A DNA stretch of 64,000 nucleotides from Streptomyces sp. Alt3. GTDB taxonomy: Bacteria; Actinomycetota; Actinomycetes; Streptomycetales; Streptomycetaceae. A model generated the notes under the pieces. That model saw only the letters and a list, made by a program, of their open reading frames with translations. It ran no database searches and was not told the origin of the DNA. The stretch spans positions 1,116,001 to 1,180,000 of the forward strand of contig NZ_CP120983.1 of assembly GCF_030719215.1 (NCBI RefSeq), given 5' to 3'. A program made the translations under genes and the position numbers. Position 1 is the first letter of the stretch; each line of letters starts with the position of its first letter. Positions 25,701-33,290 of the stretch are shown one piece after another.

Positions 25701-25983
25701 CCGGGTGCTGTCCGTCTGCGATCCCGACCTGCGCCTCTACGAGGGCAAGGACCGCGAACAGTACCGCGGTGGCACCTACACCGGCGCCTACACGTCGTAC
25801 TCGCGGAGCTGGCAGGCCGACCCCAGTGCCGAGCACCGCCTGACGGTCGTGCTCGACGGCCGGTGGCGTCCCGCGGACAGTGGGCAGCCGTGCCGCGCGG
25901 CGCGCCACGGGAACACCACCCGCGTGGAGTTCACCACGGTCGACGGGCGCCCCGTCCAGGTGAGCCTGGTCCCGGCCGGCTGA
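22771..25983 (+). CDS. Polysaccharide lyase family 8, chondroitinase ABC-like
   Basis: A 1070-residue secreted lyase. A twin-arginine signal (LTRRTALQAGTALAVSSLSL, Arg10-Arg11) precedes the mature protein, and AAGGAGG precedes the ATG at 22771. The N-terminal beta domain (FLFETEVPAQVRAGRGSTLG) and the helical toroid resemble chondroitin sulfate ABC lyase. The catalytic segments align by eye with those of Proteus chondroitinase ABC I: KPDGTSFHHIGFYPDYS (His510 and Tyr517 for its His501 and Tyr508), Arg570 in LSGRHP (for Arg560) and WSTEIYEG (Glu670 for Glu653). It should cleave uronic-acid-containing chains by beta-elimination outside the cell. Chondroitin-like substrates are likely; xanthan or hyaluronan cannot be excluded. 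Confidence 0.85.
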   Translation: MPETPRPLTRRTALQAGTALAVSSLSLNLAGAPASAAAAARTVEQAPATDLEQRALALSPPAFLFETEVPAQVRAGRGSTLGISDRAAMCGHHSLRWEHSARSTVTVEAPLHFTPDPYVPGRLPGADQAWQGLVDTFSVWVHNASPVDDVLRFEFGRGGRTDAWFDFGLDFTGWRTAWVRYGYDMKGSPHPGMDTLRLVAPARAGVLHVDQLVLNVAMRPDQPVRDAQVPFVALESDEWDNAHWQALYRFDELLTRNRPRTPQPSDTELAALRALVTRYRDEYLLPAGQSATTPKQVADLTAQVEAMGVPAPGSTGLGRPVVSYQHQAYPPEIAADLKTFVNAVTLRACTDLLKSVALAHGRAGAAERPALAGLYVRMIAHLRDQGWACGSSQGTIHHLGYDARGLYDSVYLMRDVLREHGLLEAVRADVTWFTGLGRVFRDWQDRQAYGGIMDVFNTTVRGMLASVLLMDTEAEQVAHLHALRTWLDRALTPSSGIQDGLKPDGTSFHHIGFYPDYSRDGFTGLAPIVYVLSGGVFGISGTAHAAYKKTLLTMRAYANTFNWPLPLSGRHPTGVTALSITPYQWAAISGTPDGSSDVDPELGAAFLRLLPAQPSTALRAIAQRLTARGITAETAPHGTWAANYAALSLHRRQDWLVAVRGHNRYHWSTEIYEGSNWYGRYSTYGQIQVLGRGNPVTNAASGFSQNGWDWARWPGTTAINVPLDRLKADLTGTIEEMLLTDSAFAGGHTIDGRHGMFAMRLREHPKYDASHRALKSVFLFDDRIIAVGTGIENSDRAHETETTLFQGALSDRTAPTYVDAAPVTTFPYERPDLRLASACWLLDGSGTGYHVPAGQRVGVRRAAQESRDQATDLPTSGDFATAWIGHGRAPRGAAYEYAMLVESDADSMASFSHAMASPDTAAYRVLRADSVAHVVSDRATGITGYAVFEPTRRLQAGPVREVDTPCLVLTRADGEGGRVLSVCDPDLRLYEGKDREQYRGGTYTGAYTSYSRSWQADPSAEHRLTVVLDGRWRPADSGQPCRAARHGNTTRVEFTTVDGRPVQVSLVPAG

Positions 25984-26056
25984 CCCCCGGCCCGGCCCCA
26001 CCCGCCCGGGCGCCGCACGATGTACGGAACGAAGCACGCGACGCGAAGGCAGGAAG

Positions 26057-27031
26057 ATGACAGCGCGACAGGTATCACCCGCAGGCCTCGACCGGTACCG
26101 CAGAGCCCGGTTCGGCATGTTCGTCCACTGGGGGCTGTACGCCCTCCACGGCAGAGGCGAGTGGAACATGTTCGAGGCGCGCACCCCGCTCGCGGAGTAC
26201 GAGCGCCTGGCCGACCGCTTCGAGGCGGAGCGATTCGACGCGCGGGAGTGGGTCGATCTGGCGGAGGCCGCGGGGCAGCGCTACATGACGGTGACGACCC
26301 GCCATCACGACGGCTTCTCGATGTACGACACCGCGCTCTCCGGATTCAGGTCCACCAACACGCCCTTCGGTCGCGACGCGTTCGGTGAGCTGGCCGAGGC
26401 ATGCTCCGGAAGGGAGGTGAAGCTCGGGGCCTATGTGTCACTGATCGACTGGCACCACCCGGCCTTCCGCTTCCGCGAGAGGTCGAAGCTCGCCTGGGAG
26501 GACTACGTCGGTTTCCTGCACGGCCAGGTACGGGAACTGTGCACCCAGTACGGCGAACTGGGCCAGGTCTGGTTCGACGGGGAGTGGCCCCACTCCGCCT
26601 GGTCAGGGGAGCACGCCGACTGGTTCGCCCCTGGGGGGTCGTACGGCTACCCGGAGCTCTACGACATGGTCCACCGCCTCCAGCCCGACGCCGTGGTCCT
26701 CAACAACCGGAAGTCCGTACCCCTTCCGCCCGGGGAGGACGTGCAGGGGTTCGAGAACGACCTCCCGGGCGAGAACACCGCCGGCTTCAACACCGGCACC
26801 GTTCTCGACGGCCCCAAGGAGACCTGCCTGACCATGAACAGGACCTGGGGCTACGTGCCCACGGACGACGCCTACAAGACGGCCGACCAACTGCTCGACA
26901 CGATTCGGCGCGCCTGGTCGGCCGGCAGCAACCTGCTCCTCAATGTCGGACCTCGCCCTGACGGGACGATCCCGCCGCGTGAGCAGGAGCTGCTGCGGAC
27001 CGTGGGATCGCGCCTGTCCACGCGGAAGTGA
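26057..27031 (+). CDS. Alpha-L-fucosidase, GH29
   Basis: A 324-residue GH29 enzyme consisting of the catalytic barrel only. Family segments are RFGMFVHWGLYALHGRGEW near the N-terminus, TTRHHDGFSMYDTALSGF, and LGQVWFDGEW, where Asp174 is the expected nucleophile. The C-terminal LLNVGPRPDGTIPPREQELL is highly typical. Most GH29 proteins are longer, with a C-terminal beta-sandwich that is absent here. No signal peptide is present, so it should work on imported oligosaccharides. It follows the PL8 lyase on the same strand after 73 bases and suggests that the target glycan carries fucose. Confidence 0.9.
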   Translation: MTARQVSPAGLDRYRRARFGMFVHWGLYALHGRGEWNMFEARTPLAEYERLADRFEAERFDAREWVDLAEAAGQRYMTVTTRHHDGFSMYDTALSGFRSTNTPFGRDAFGELAEACSGREVKLGAYVSLIDWHHPAFRFRERSKLAWEDYVGFLHGQVRELCTQYGELGQVWFDGEWPHSAWSGEHADWFAPGGSYGYPELYDMVHRLQPDAVVLNNRKSVPLPPGEDVQGFENDLPGENTAGFNTGTVLDGPKETCLTMNRTWGYVPTDDAYKTADQLLDTIRRAWSAGSNLLLNVGPRPDGTIPPREQELLRTVGSRLSTRK

Positions 27032-27288
27032 CGGCGCCCGGCAGAAGACGCGCCAGGTGCCCGGGCCCGGGCCGGTGCTCGGTCGACTGTGCGCCGGGTC
27101 GGGGGCAGTTCGCGGCCGGGAGGCCGTTCCCGCCCCGTGGTCACCCACGGTCCGGCTCCCTGGCAGGCGCGATGAGCGGGACGGGAGCGCGGTGCGTGCC
27201 CGGCCGCCGTCACCCGATCGGTGAGCGGGCTGAAAGAGCTCGGCTCTGCGGGCCCCTCCGGTGGATGCCGGCCTCCGGGAAAGGAGGC

Positions 27289-27795
27289 TCAGAAGAGCTC
27301 CACGCGGGTCACGTCGACCAGCGGCCGCGTGAAGATCCGGGCGTCCAGCAACCCCTGCTCGATCTGGTGCTCCGCCTCGAAGAAGCGGTTGTCGCGGACG
27401 AGGACCCCACCCAGGAAAGGCATGTTGATGCTGCCCGAGGCGTCCACCGGGAACGAGCCGGAACTCGCGTCGATGGTGCCGTCGGGGTTGAGCATCCGCA
27501 CGAAGAGCTCGTCCCCCGGCCGGATGGTGTTCTCCAGGTCCACCCGGTCGCCCCGAATCCCGAGATTGACGGTGACGGTGGTGAGGACGCCGTCCGTCAT
27601 GAACCGGTCTTCGATCTCGGCCCGCAGGTCCGGCGTCAGTGGCTTGCCCTCGGCAAGGATCATGTTCAGCGAGGGAATCCGCAGCAGGCGGTCGGCATCG
27701 ACCGCGTAGTCGTGCGAGAAGCCCGTCACCACCCCCGCCGCGTCCCGTACCTCGACCTGGACGATTTCCCCCAGCTCCAATGCTGTGGCCGACAT
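27289..27795 (-). CDS. Protein of two tandem Wza/polysaccharide-export-like domains
   Basis: A 168-residue protein of unknown function. The ATG at 27795 follows GGAAAGGAACGG. The sequence falls into two similar halves. Each begins with a G-[ED]-x(2)-V segment (LGEIVQVEVRD and RPGDELFVRM), then a DA-x-G-x-[IL]-x-P-like strand (VDADRLLRIPSL and VDASGSINMPFL), then a helix and a closing strand (LTTVTVNLGI and RPLVDVTRVEL). This pattern resembles the N-terminal domain of Wza-type export proteins, here duplicated and without signal peptide or membrane helix. It lies 74 bases downstream of the MACPF-like gene and is probably co-transcribed. The family assignment is by pattern only. Confidence 0.6.
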   Translation of the reverse strand: MSATALELGEIVQVEVRDAAGVVTGFSHDYAVDADRLLRIPSLNMILAEGKPLTPDLRAEIEDRFMTDGVLTTVTVNLGIRGDRVDLENTIRPGDELFVRMLNPDGTIDASSGSFPVDASGSINMPFLGGVLVRDNRFFEAEHQIEQGLLDARIFTRPLVDVTRVELF

Positions 27796-27869
27796 GACCG
27801 TTCCTTTCCCGGTGCCCACGGCCGCCCGTTCGGGCCGGGCGGCTCAGGCCACCACCAGCGTCACGACTG

Positions 27870-29264
27870 TCAGCGGCTCCACCGGGCTGCCGGGGCCGGC
27901 GACTGCGAGGTGATCCGCGAGCCCGGACGGCCGGCGTCGCCCCGGACATCGGGGGTCACACCGCTGCGGAGCACGGTGAAGAAGAAGTCGCCCAGCTTCC
28001 TGCGGTCGAGCCCGAGCGCGTCCAGCCGGGGCCCCAGGAAGTTCAGGCAATGGTCGACGCCCTCCAGGTTGATGCAGGCCAGCAGGTCGACGACCGGTTC
28101 CGCCATCTGGCCGACGAGATCGGGCATCGCGTTGGGAGCCGCCGCCGACGGGGTGACCGGAGGGAGGATCTCCTTCTGCTTCGGCATGTTCGCCGGCAGC
28201 CCTGTGAGCCGGAAGTCCGCCTTCCCGTGGATGTCCCGCATGAACACCTCGGGGTCGCGCGCCTCCTTCAGGTTCTCGATGGCGAAGGACGCGGCCTCCT
28301 CGATCACGTCGAGGTCGCCGGCCAGCGCCGCCCGCAGGGCCTGGAGGTCCGGACCGTCCGGCGCGAACTCGAACTCGGCGGTGTGCCGGATGTCGAGGAC
28401 GTAGTCGACCAGGTTGAGCATGTCGATGCTCTGCGACCGCAGCTTCGCGCAGCGGATCAGCACCCGGCGCTGCTTCTCGATGTCGGCGATGTTCGGCGGG
28501 GTCGGCCCCAGTGCGATCGCGTAAGGCGCCAGAGTCACCGTGTACGACCGCGGCTCGGCGCGCACGCTCGCGGTCCACTCGTCCATCGCCTTGTAGAGCT
28601 GGTTCACCAGCTCCACCGGGTCTCCGCTGCGCGGCTGGGTGGTGAACGTGCCGCCGTCGTGGAGGATGAACGCCTCGGCCCGCGCCTCCGCGTTCCGCAT
28701 CGCCTCCGAGACGCTGATCCGCACCTCGGCCGAGACCGTCACCCCGTAGCTGCCCTCCAGCGCGGCGTTGAGCGACATCTTGGACTGCACGCTCTTGGTG
28801 TCGATCCGTACGACCCCGAAGAACCGGCCGCCCGTGCCGATACCGCGCACGAAGTACTCGCCGAACTGATCCTCCAGCGGCTTTCCCCGCTCCACCAGCT
28901 TCCCCGCCGCCTCCGACAGCGCCGGCGAGTCCATCTGTTCGAAGGCGAAGGTCCGCGAGTTCGACACCATCACGGTGAGGGAGCTCGTCTGGACCCGGCA
29001 CCGCTTGGAGAAGTCGAGTGACGCGGAGCCGCTGAAGAGGCCGATCCCGGCCGAGATGTCCGCTCCCACTCCGAGTTCCGACTCCAGATCCTGTGTCGTC
29101 TCGATGCGCCGGAAGGTGAAGGAGCCGGTCTCGCCGCCACCGACCTGCGGCGGGGTCACCGCCCCTGTCGCGCCGAGGGCCATGGGGCTGCCGCTCGACA
29201 TCGACACCCCGATGCCGATGTCGTATCCGTCGCGCATCGGAACCGTTTCCTGCTTCATCACCAC
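27870..29264 (-). CDS. MACPF-like protein (possible pore former)
   Basis: A 464-residue protein. The GTG at 29264 is preferred because GGAGG lies seven bases upstream; a second GTG and an ATG follow directly. Residues about 50-290 look like a MACPF domain: FSGSASLDFSKRCRVQTSS, then FGEYFVRGIGTGGRF (134-148), which occupies the place of the MACPF signature with its paired glycines, then a strand-helix segment. The C-terminal third is helical and of unknown type. No signal peptide is seen, so release would need lysis or another route. In bacteria such domains occur in toxins and in proteins of unknown role. Domain call moderate; function open. Confidence 0.6.
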   Translation of the reverse strand: MVMKQETVPMRDGYDIGIGVSMSSGSPMALGATGAVTPPQVGGGETGSFTFRRIETTQDLESELGVGADISAGIGLFSGSASLDFSKRCRVQTSSLTVMVSNSRTFAFEQMDSPALSEAAGKLVERGKPLEDQFGEYFVRGIGTGGRFFGVVRIDTKSVQSKMSLNAALEGSYGVTVSAEVRISVSEAMRNAEARAEAFILHDGGTFTTQPRSGDPVELVNQLYKAMDEWTASVRAEPRSYTVTLAPYAIALGPTPPNIADIEKQRRVLIRCAKLRSQSIDMLNLVDYVLDIRHTAEFEFAPDGPDLQALRAALAGDLDVIEEAASFAIENLKEARDPEVFMRDIHGKADFRLTGLPANMPKQKEILPPVTPSAAAPNAMPDLVGQMAEPVVDLLACINLEGVDHCLNFLGPRLDALGLDRRKLGDFFFTVLRSGVTPDVRGDAGRPGSRITSQSPAPAARWSR

Positions 29265-29694
29265 GTCGGATCCTCCGTCCGGCTGTGGGGCCCGGCGGGC
29301 CCGGGAGAGCTTTCGGGCCCCGGCGGCTCGCGGGCCCGGGCGGACACAGCGGTGCGGCGGCTGTCGGGGGTGGCCCCGGGAACGACGGTCCGTTCCACGC
29401 CGTCCCGGCGCGTCCGTGCCGTGTCCCACCGGGGTGCGCCCCGCATCGGGGCCGGACACCGCACGCATCCGGCCGTGCCGCGCCGTCGCCCGGTCGGGCC
29501 CTTCGGGTTCCGAACACTCCGGCGGCTCCGGTGGCAGTCGGCGGCCGCCGGGCAGGAACTCCAGCTCCCATTGTCCACCCGGGTGCCGAAAACCGCATGC
29601 CAGGACGGAAGTTGTCGCGGCTTGCCCGAGTGAGCCCCCGCCGCGGAGCGGCGGGGCACAGCGCAGCCGAGTCCGGCTGAAGGCTGTCGCGGTG
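29265..29694. other. Intergenic region upstream of the MACPF-like gene
   Basis: A 430-base GC-rich stretch. Several frames are open here on both strands but none shows protein-like composition, a ribosome binding site or family motifs. It holds the hairpin at 29636-29656 and presumably the promoter of the MACPF-like gene. Confidence 0.4.
29636..29656 (-). terminator. Hairpin downstream of the inositol-phosphatase-family gene
   Basis: CCCCGCCGC (29636-29644) and GCGGCGGGG (29648-29656) pair perfectly around a 3-base loop, about 40 bases past the stop of the gene at 29695. No U-run follows, as is common in this group. Confidence 0.5.
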
Positions 29695-30546
29695 CTAGTC
29701 CTGACGGCCGGTCCGCAGCGCGTCGAGGATGCGTCCTGCCGTCGCCTCGTCCCTGGCCGCGGTGAACGGCAGGTCGTTCCCGCCGGTGATGCGGAACGGG
29801 GCTCCGGAGAGCGTCGACTGGCTCCCGCCCGCCTCGGTGACGAGGAGCAGCCCCGCCGCGTGGTCCCAGGCGAACTCCCAGTTGAAGGCAACGCCGTCCT
29901 GCGCGCCGCAGGCGACAGCAAGGTACTCCAGGCCGGCCGATCCGCACGCGCGGGCGTCGATGCCCTCGGTACGCAGGCCGAGCAGGGCCCGCTTCTGGGC
30001 GTCGGAGGTGTAGTCGGGATGGGACATGGCCACCTTGAGAACGGCGCCGGGCGCGGGCGAACCGCTGTGCAGCGCCGTGCCGTTGAGCGTGGCGCCCCGC
30101 CCCCGCACAGCGACGGCGATCTCGTCGAGCACGGGGGCGTACGTCCACGAGGCGTACACCTCGCCGTGCCTGGCGAGGGCCACCAGGGTGCAGAAACCGG
30201 GTTCGCCGCGCACGAACTGGCGGGTGCCGTCGACCGGGTCGACGATCCACACGGGTGCGTCGCCGCCGAGGGCGTCGTAGACGGCCGGGTCGGCGTGCAC
30301 GGCCTCCTCGCCGACGACGACCGAACCGGGAAGCAGCCGGGTCAGGGACGCGGTGAGGTGCTCCTCGGCGAGCCGGTCGGCGGCGGTGACCAGGTCGTGG
30401 GGGCCGCTCTTCTCGACGATCTCGTGCGCGGCCAGCTGCCGGTAGCGCGGCAGGATCTCGGCGGCGGCCGCCGCCCGGACCGCCGCCTCGACCTCGGCAG
30501 TCGCCCCGGCGTGCCCGGCGGTCCCGTACAGGAAGTCATCGATCAT
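29695..30546 (-). CDS. Inositol monophosphatase-family phosphatase
   Basis: A 283-residue Mg-dependent phosphatase of the IMPase/histidinol-phosphatase family. The metal-binding motifs are all present: VGEEAVHAD for the first Glu, WIVDPVDGTRQF for the DPxDGT signature, and FAWDHAAGLLLVTEAGG for the final WDxAAG. The enzyme removes phosphate from inositol phosphate, histidinol phosphate or a similar small compound in the cytoplasm. Its start is 46 bases from the end of the gamma-glutamyltransferase gene on the same strand, so the two may be co-transcribed. Substrate not resolvable. Confidence 0.9.
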   Translation of the reverse strand: MIDDFLYGTAGHAGATAEVEAAVRAAAAAEILPRYRQLAAHEIVEKSGPHDLVTAADRLAEEHLTASLTRLLPGSVVVGEEAVHADPAVYDALGGDAPVWIVDPVDGTRQFVRGEPGFCTLVALARHGEVYASWTYAPVLDEIAVAVRGRGATLNGTALHSGSPAPGAVLKVAMSHPDYTSDAQKRALLGLRTEGIDARACGSAGLEYLAVACGAQDGVAFNWEFAWDHAAGLLLVTEAGGSQSTLSGAPFRITGGNDLPFTAARDEATAGRILDALRTGRQD

Positions 30547-30591
30547 GACTCCAGCTAAGCACGGTCCGCCGGGGGCGCACCGGGCAGGTGT

Positions 30592-32397
30592 TCAGCGCCC
30601 GACGGCGTAACCCTGCATCCCCCGGGGGTTCGCGGCGGCGGACAGGACGCCGGTCTCCGGGTCGCGGGCGACGGCGCACATGCGGCCCTCGGACCACGGG
30701 TCGCCCACCGTGACGTCATGGCCGCGCCGGCGCAGCTCCTCGACGACCCCGGGGTCCATGCCCTCCTCGACGGTGACGCTGCCGGGGCGCATCCCGCGCG
30801 GGAAGAAGGATCCGGGGAAGCTGTCGTTGTGCCAGTTGGGGGCGTCGATCGCGCCCTGGAGGTCGAGGCCGCCACGGACCCGGTCCCGCAGAGCCACGGC
30901 GAGGAAGAAGTGCAGCTGCCACTGGTCCTGCTGGTCACCGCCGGGAGTGCCGAACGCCATCACGGGGACTCCGTCGCGCAGGGCGAGGGACGGGGTCAGC
31001 GTGGTGCGCGGGCGGCGGCCGGGGGTCAGCGTGTTCGGCAGGCCCTCGTCGAGCCAGGCCATCTGCAGCCGGGTGCCGAGCGGGAAGCCCAGCTCGGGCA
31101 CGACGGGGTTGGACTGGAGCCAGCCGCCGCTGGGTGTGGCGGCGACCATGTTCCCCCAGCGGTCGACGATGTCGAGGTGGCAGGTGTCGCCGCGGGTGGC
31201 GCCGTCCTTGGCGACGGTCGGCTCGCCCGCTCCGGCGACCGGGATCCCCATGGCGTCGAAGCCGGAGGCGCCGGTGGAGACGCCGTGGGCGTGCGCGCTG
31301 AGGGCCGGGGTGCGGCCGCCGGGGCTGCCGGGGCGCAGCTCCAGGGAGGCGGTGTCCTCGATCAGGGCGCGGCGCTCGTCGTTGTAGGAGTCGGAGAGCA
31401 GGGTGTCGACGGGGACGTCGGCGGCGTCGCCGTACCAGGCCTCACGGTCGGCCATGGCGAGCTTGCAGCCCTCGACGAGCAGGTGGACGTACTCCGCCGA
31501 GCCGTACTCCGGGAGCTCCGCCGGGAGGAGCGCGAGCTGCTGGAGGAAGGCGGGGCCCTGGCTCCAGCCGCCCGCCTTGGCCAGCGTCCAGCCGTTCCAG
31601 TCGTAGGTCGCCGGCGCTTCGTACGTCGCGGACCAGCCCGCCAGGTCCGCGGCGGTGAGGGTGCCGGTGTGGCGGGTGCCGCTGGTGTCCATGGTGGGGA
31701 CGCCCGCCTGGCGGACCAGCGCCTCGGCTATGAAGCCCGTGCGCCAGATCTCGCGTGCGGCCTCGATCTGGGCGACGCGGTCCTCGCCGCCCTTCTCCTG
31801 TGCCTCGGCCGTCAGACGGCGCCAGGTCGCGGCGAGTGCCGGGTTGCGGAACAGCTTGCCGGGCTCGGGCGCCTTTCCGCCGGGGAGGTAGACCTCGGCG
31901 GAGGCCGGCCACTCGGTCTCGAACAGCTCGCGGACCGTCTCCACGGTCTGGCCGACACGCTCCACGGGGGCGTGGCCGTCCTCGGCGTATCCGATGGCGT
32001 ACCGCAGGACCTCGGCGAGTGGCTTGGTCCCGTGGTCGCGCAGCAGCAGCATCCAGGCGTCGAAGGCGCCCGGCACGGCGGCGGCGAGCGGCCCGGTGCC
32101 CGGGACCAGGTCTAGGCCGAGCGAGCGGTAGTGCGCGGCGGAGGCTCCGGCGGGGGCGGGGCCCTGGCCGCACAGCACCCGCACGTCGCCGTCCTTCGGC
32201 GCGAGGATCATCGGGACCTCGCCGGCCGGGCCGTTGAGGTGGGGCTCGACGACGTGCAGGACGAAGCCGGCTGCGACGGCCGCGTCGTAGGCGTTGCCGC
32301 CGTCCTCCAGGACGGCCATCGCGGACTGCGAGGCGAGCCAGTGGGTGGAGGACACCATGCCGAAGGTGCCCTGGAGGGTGGGCCGGGTCGTGAACAT
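30592..32397 (-). CDS. Gamma-glutamyltransferase family protein
   Basis: A 601-residue Ntn-hydrolase of the gamma-glutamyltranspeptidase family. The start of the catalytic small subunit is visible as ATRGDTCHLDIVDRWGNMVA, where the Thr of GDT is the expected self-cleavage residue and nucleophile. Also typical are SSTHWLASQSAMAVLEDGGNA near the N-terminus and the late VMAFGTPGGDQQDQWQ. The N-terminus has no clear signal peptide, so it may be cytoplasmic, like several actinobacterial members of unknown substrate. Its promoter must lie in the integrase-remnant region immediately upstream, which suggests that the insertion may have changed its expression. Confidence 0.9.
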   Translation of the reverse strand: MFTTRPTLQGTFGMVSSTHWLASQSAMAVLEDGGNAYDAAVAAGFVLHVVEPHLNGPAGEVPMILAPKDGDVRVLCGQGPAPAGASAAHYRSLGLDLVPGTGPLAAAVPGAFDAWMLLLRDHGTKPLAEVLRYAIGYAEDGHAPVERVGQTVETVRELFETEWPASAEVYLPGGKAPEPGKLFRNPALAATWRRLTAEAQEKGGEDRVAQIEAAREIWRTGFIAEALVRQAGVPTMDTSGTRHTGTLTAADLAGWSATYEAPATYDWNGWTLAKAGGWSQGPAFLQQLALLPAELPEYGSAEYVHLLVEGCKLAMADREAWYGDAADVPVDTLLSDSYNDERRALIEDTASLELRPGSPGGRTPALSAHAHGVSTGASGFDAMGIPVAGAGEPTVAKDGATRGDTCHLDIVDRWGNMVAATPSGGWLQSNPVVPELGFPLGTRLQMAWLDEGLPNTLTPGRRPRTTLTPSLALRDGVPVMAFGTPGGDQQDQWQLHFFLAVALRDRVRGGLDLQGAIDAPNWHNDSFPGSFFPRGMRPGSVTVEEGMDPGVVEELRRRGHDVTVGDPWSEGRMCAVARDPETGVLSAAANPRGMQGYAVGR

Positions 32398-32444
32398 CGC
32401 GCATCACCTTGCTAGTTGTACGTGCTAAGCAGACCGATCACGGC

Positions 32445-32923
32445 TCACGATCGGGCCTGGGGAGAATCTGGGGAGTTTCGCCCTGCAAGGTCGTTCACCT
32501 GATCGTCGAGCAGGCTATCGATCGCCTGTCGCCCCCTGCGACCCGCCTCCGGCATGAAGTGCGCGTAGTGGTCGAGGGTGATGGTGGGTGACGCGTGCCC
32601 GAGCCACCTGGCCAATGTCACTACCGACTCCCCCGCCTCTAGGACTACGGAGGCGTATGTGTGCCGCAGCACATGAAAGCCGTCCCGGGGGGCCGCCTGC
32701 CATTGCCATGGCTTCGCTCCCTTGGCAAGGGGCGGAATCACACCGGCCTTGGCCAGTGCCGGCTTCCAGATCTCGGTGTTCCACGTGTTCGCCGCCACAG
32801 CGTTTCCGTACATCGTAGTGAGAACGAGGTCGTGCCCCTTCCTCTCCCGTTCCGGCTCCGGGCCACCCCAGGGGAGCTCAACCTTTAGCGATGGGTAGGT
32901 CTTCAGATGCTCGACCAGGGGCC
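32445..32923 (-). pseudogene. Tyrosine integrase, C-terminal fragment cut by the IS element
   Basis: About 158 residues of the catalytic half of an actinobacterial tyrosine integrase. The core shows FHVLRHTYASV (Arg and His of the active site), LARWLGHASPTITLDHYAHF (second His and the Tyr nucleophile) and the lineage-typical LPWGG and WKPALAKAGV segments. The frame enters from the IS element at 32923, and the N-terminal DNA-binding half was not found on the other side of the IS, so material was probably lost by deletion as well as insertion. It marks the edge of a former integrative element lying next to the gamma-glutamyltransferase gene. Confidence 0.8.
32920..32923. repeat. Target-site duplication, left copy
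   Basis: GGCC directly before the left IS end; the same four bases follow the right end at 34214-34217. Because GGCC is its own reverse complement the match is weaker evidence than a non-palindromic duplication. Confidence 0.5.
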
Positions 32924-32990
32924 TTGACCCCGGATGTTGGACACACGAGACACTGGATCCTGAGGATCTGAGAACGGACATCTCGTGGTC

Positions 32991-33290
32991 ATGAAGAACT
33001 ACCCGCCGCAGTTCAAGGCGGACGCGGTCGCGATGTACGAGTCGCGGCCGGAAGCGACGATCAGGTCGGTCGCAGCCGATCTGGGGATCAACCCGGAGAC
33101 CCTGCGGAACTGGGTCCGGGCAGCCGGGGTGAGCCGTCCCCGAGGACGGCGGACACAGGAACCAGGCCTGCCGCCGGCACCGCTGGAGGCGGAGAACGCC
33201 GCCTTGCGGAAGAAGGTCCGTGAGCTGGAGGAGGAACGGGAGATCCTGCGCAAAGCGGCGAAGTATTTCGCCGGGGAGACGCGCTGGTGA
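32991..33290 (+). CDS. IS3-family transposase OrfA
   Basis: A 99-residue DNA-binding subunit. The helix-turn-helix is visible in FKADAVAMYESRPEATIRSV and INPETLRNWVRAAG, followed by a coiled-coil leucine-zipper region (LEAENAALRKKVRELEEERE) and the family ending ILRKAAKYFAGE. A GTG two codons upstream is an alternative start. The stop overlaps the GTG start of OrfB by 4 bp. In IS3 elements a fused OrfAB is often made by frameshifting; no classical A-rich slippery heptamer is evident here, so coupled reinitiation is also possible. Confidence 0.9.
   Translation: MKNYPPQFKADAVAMYESRPEATIRSVAADLGINPETLRNWVRAAGVSRPRGRRTQEPGLPPAPLEAENAALRKKVRELEEEREILRKAAKYFAGETRW

Noticed and set aside
27844..29598. 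Alternative long frame over the MACPF-like gene
   Set aside because: Composition is Arg/Gly-rich and shifted relative to the frame with clear domain segments; no sign of a frameshift in the real gene.
32398..32444. Possible attachment site next to the integrase fragment
   Set aside because: No tRNA gene end and no matching direct repeat could be found on the other side of the remnant.
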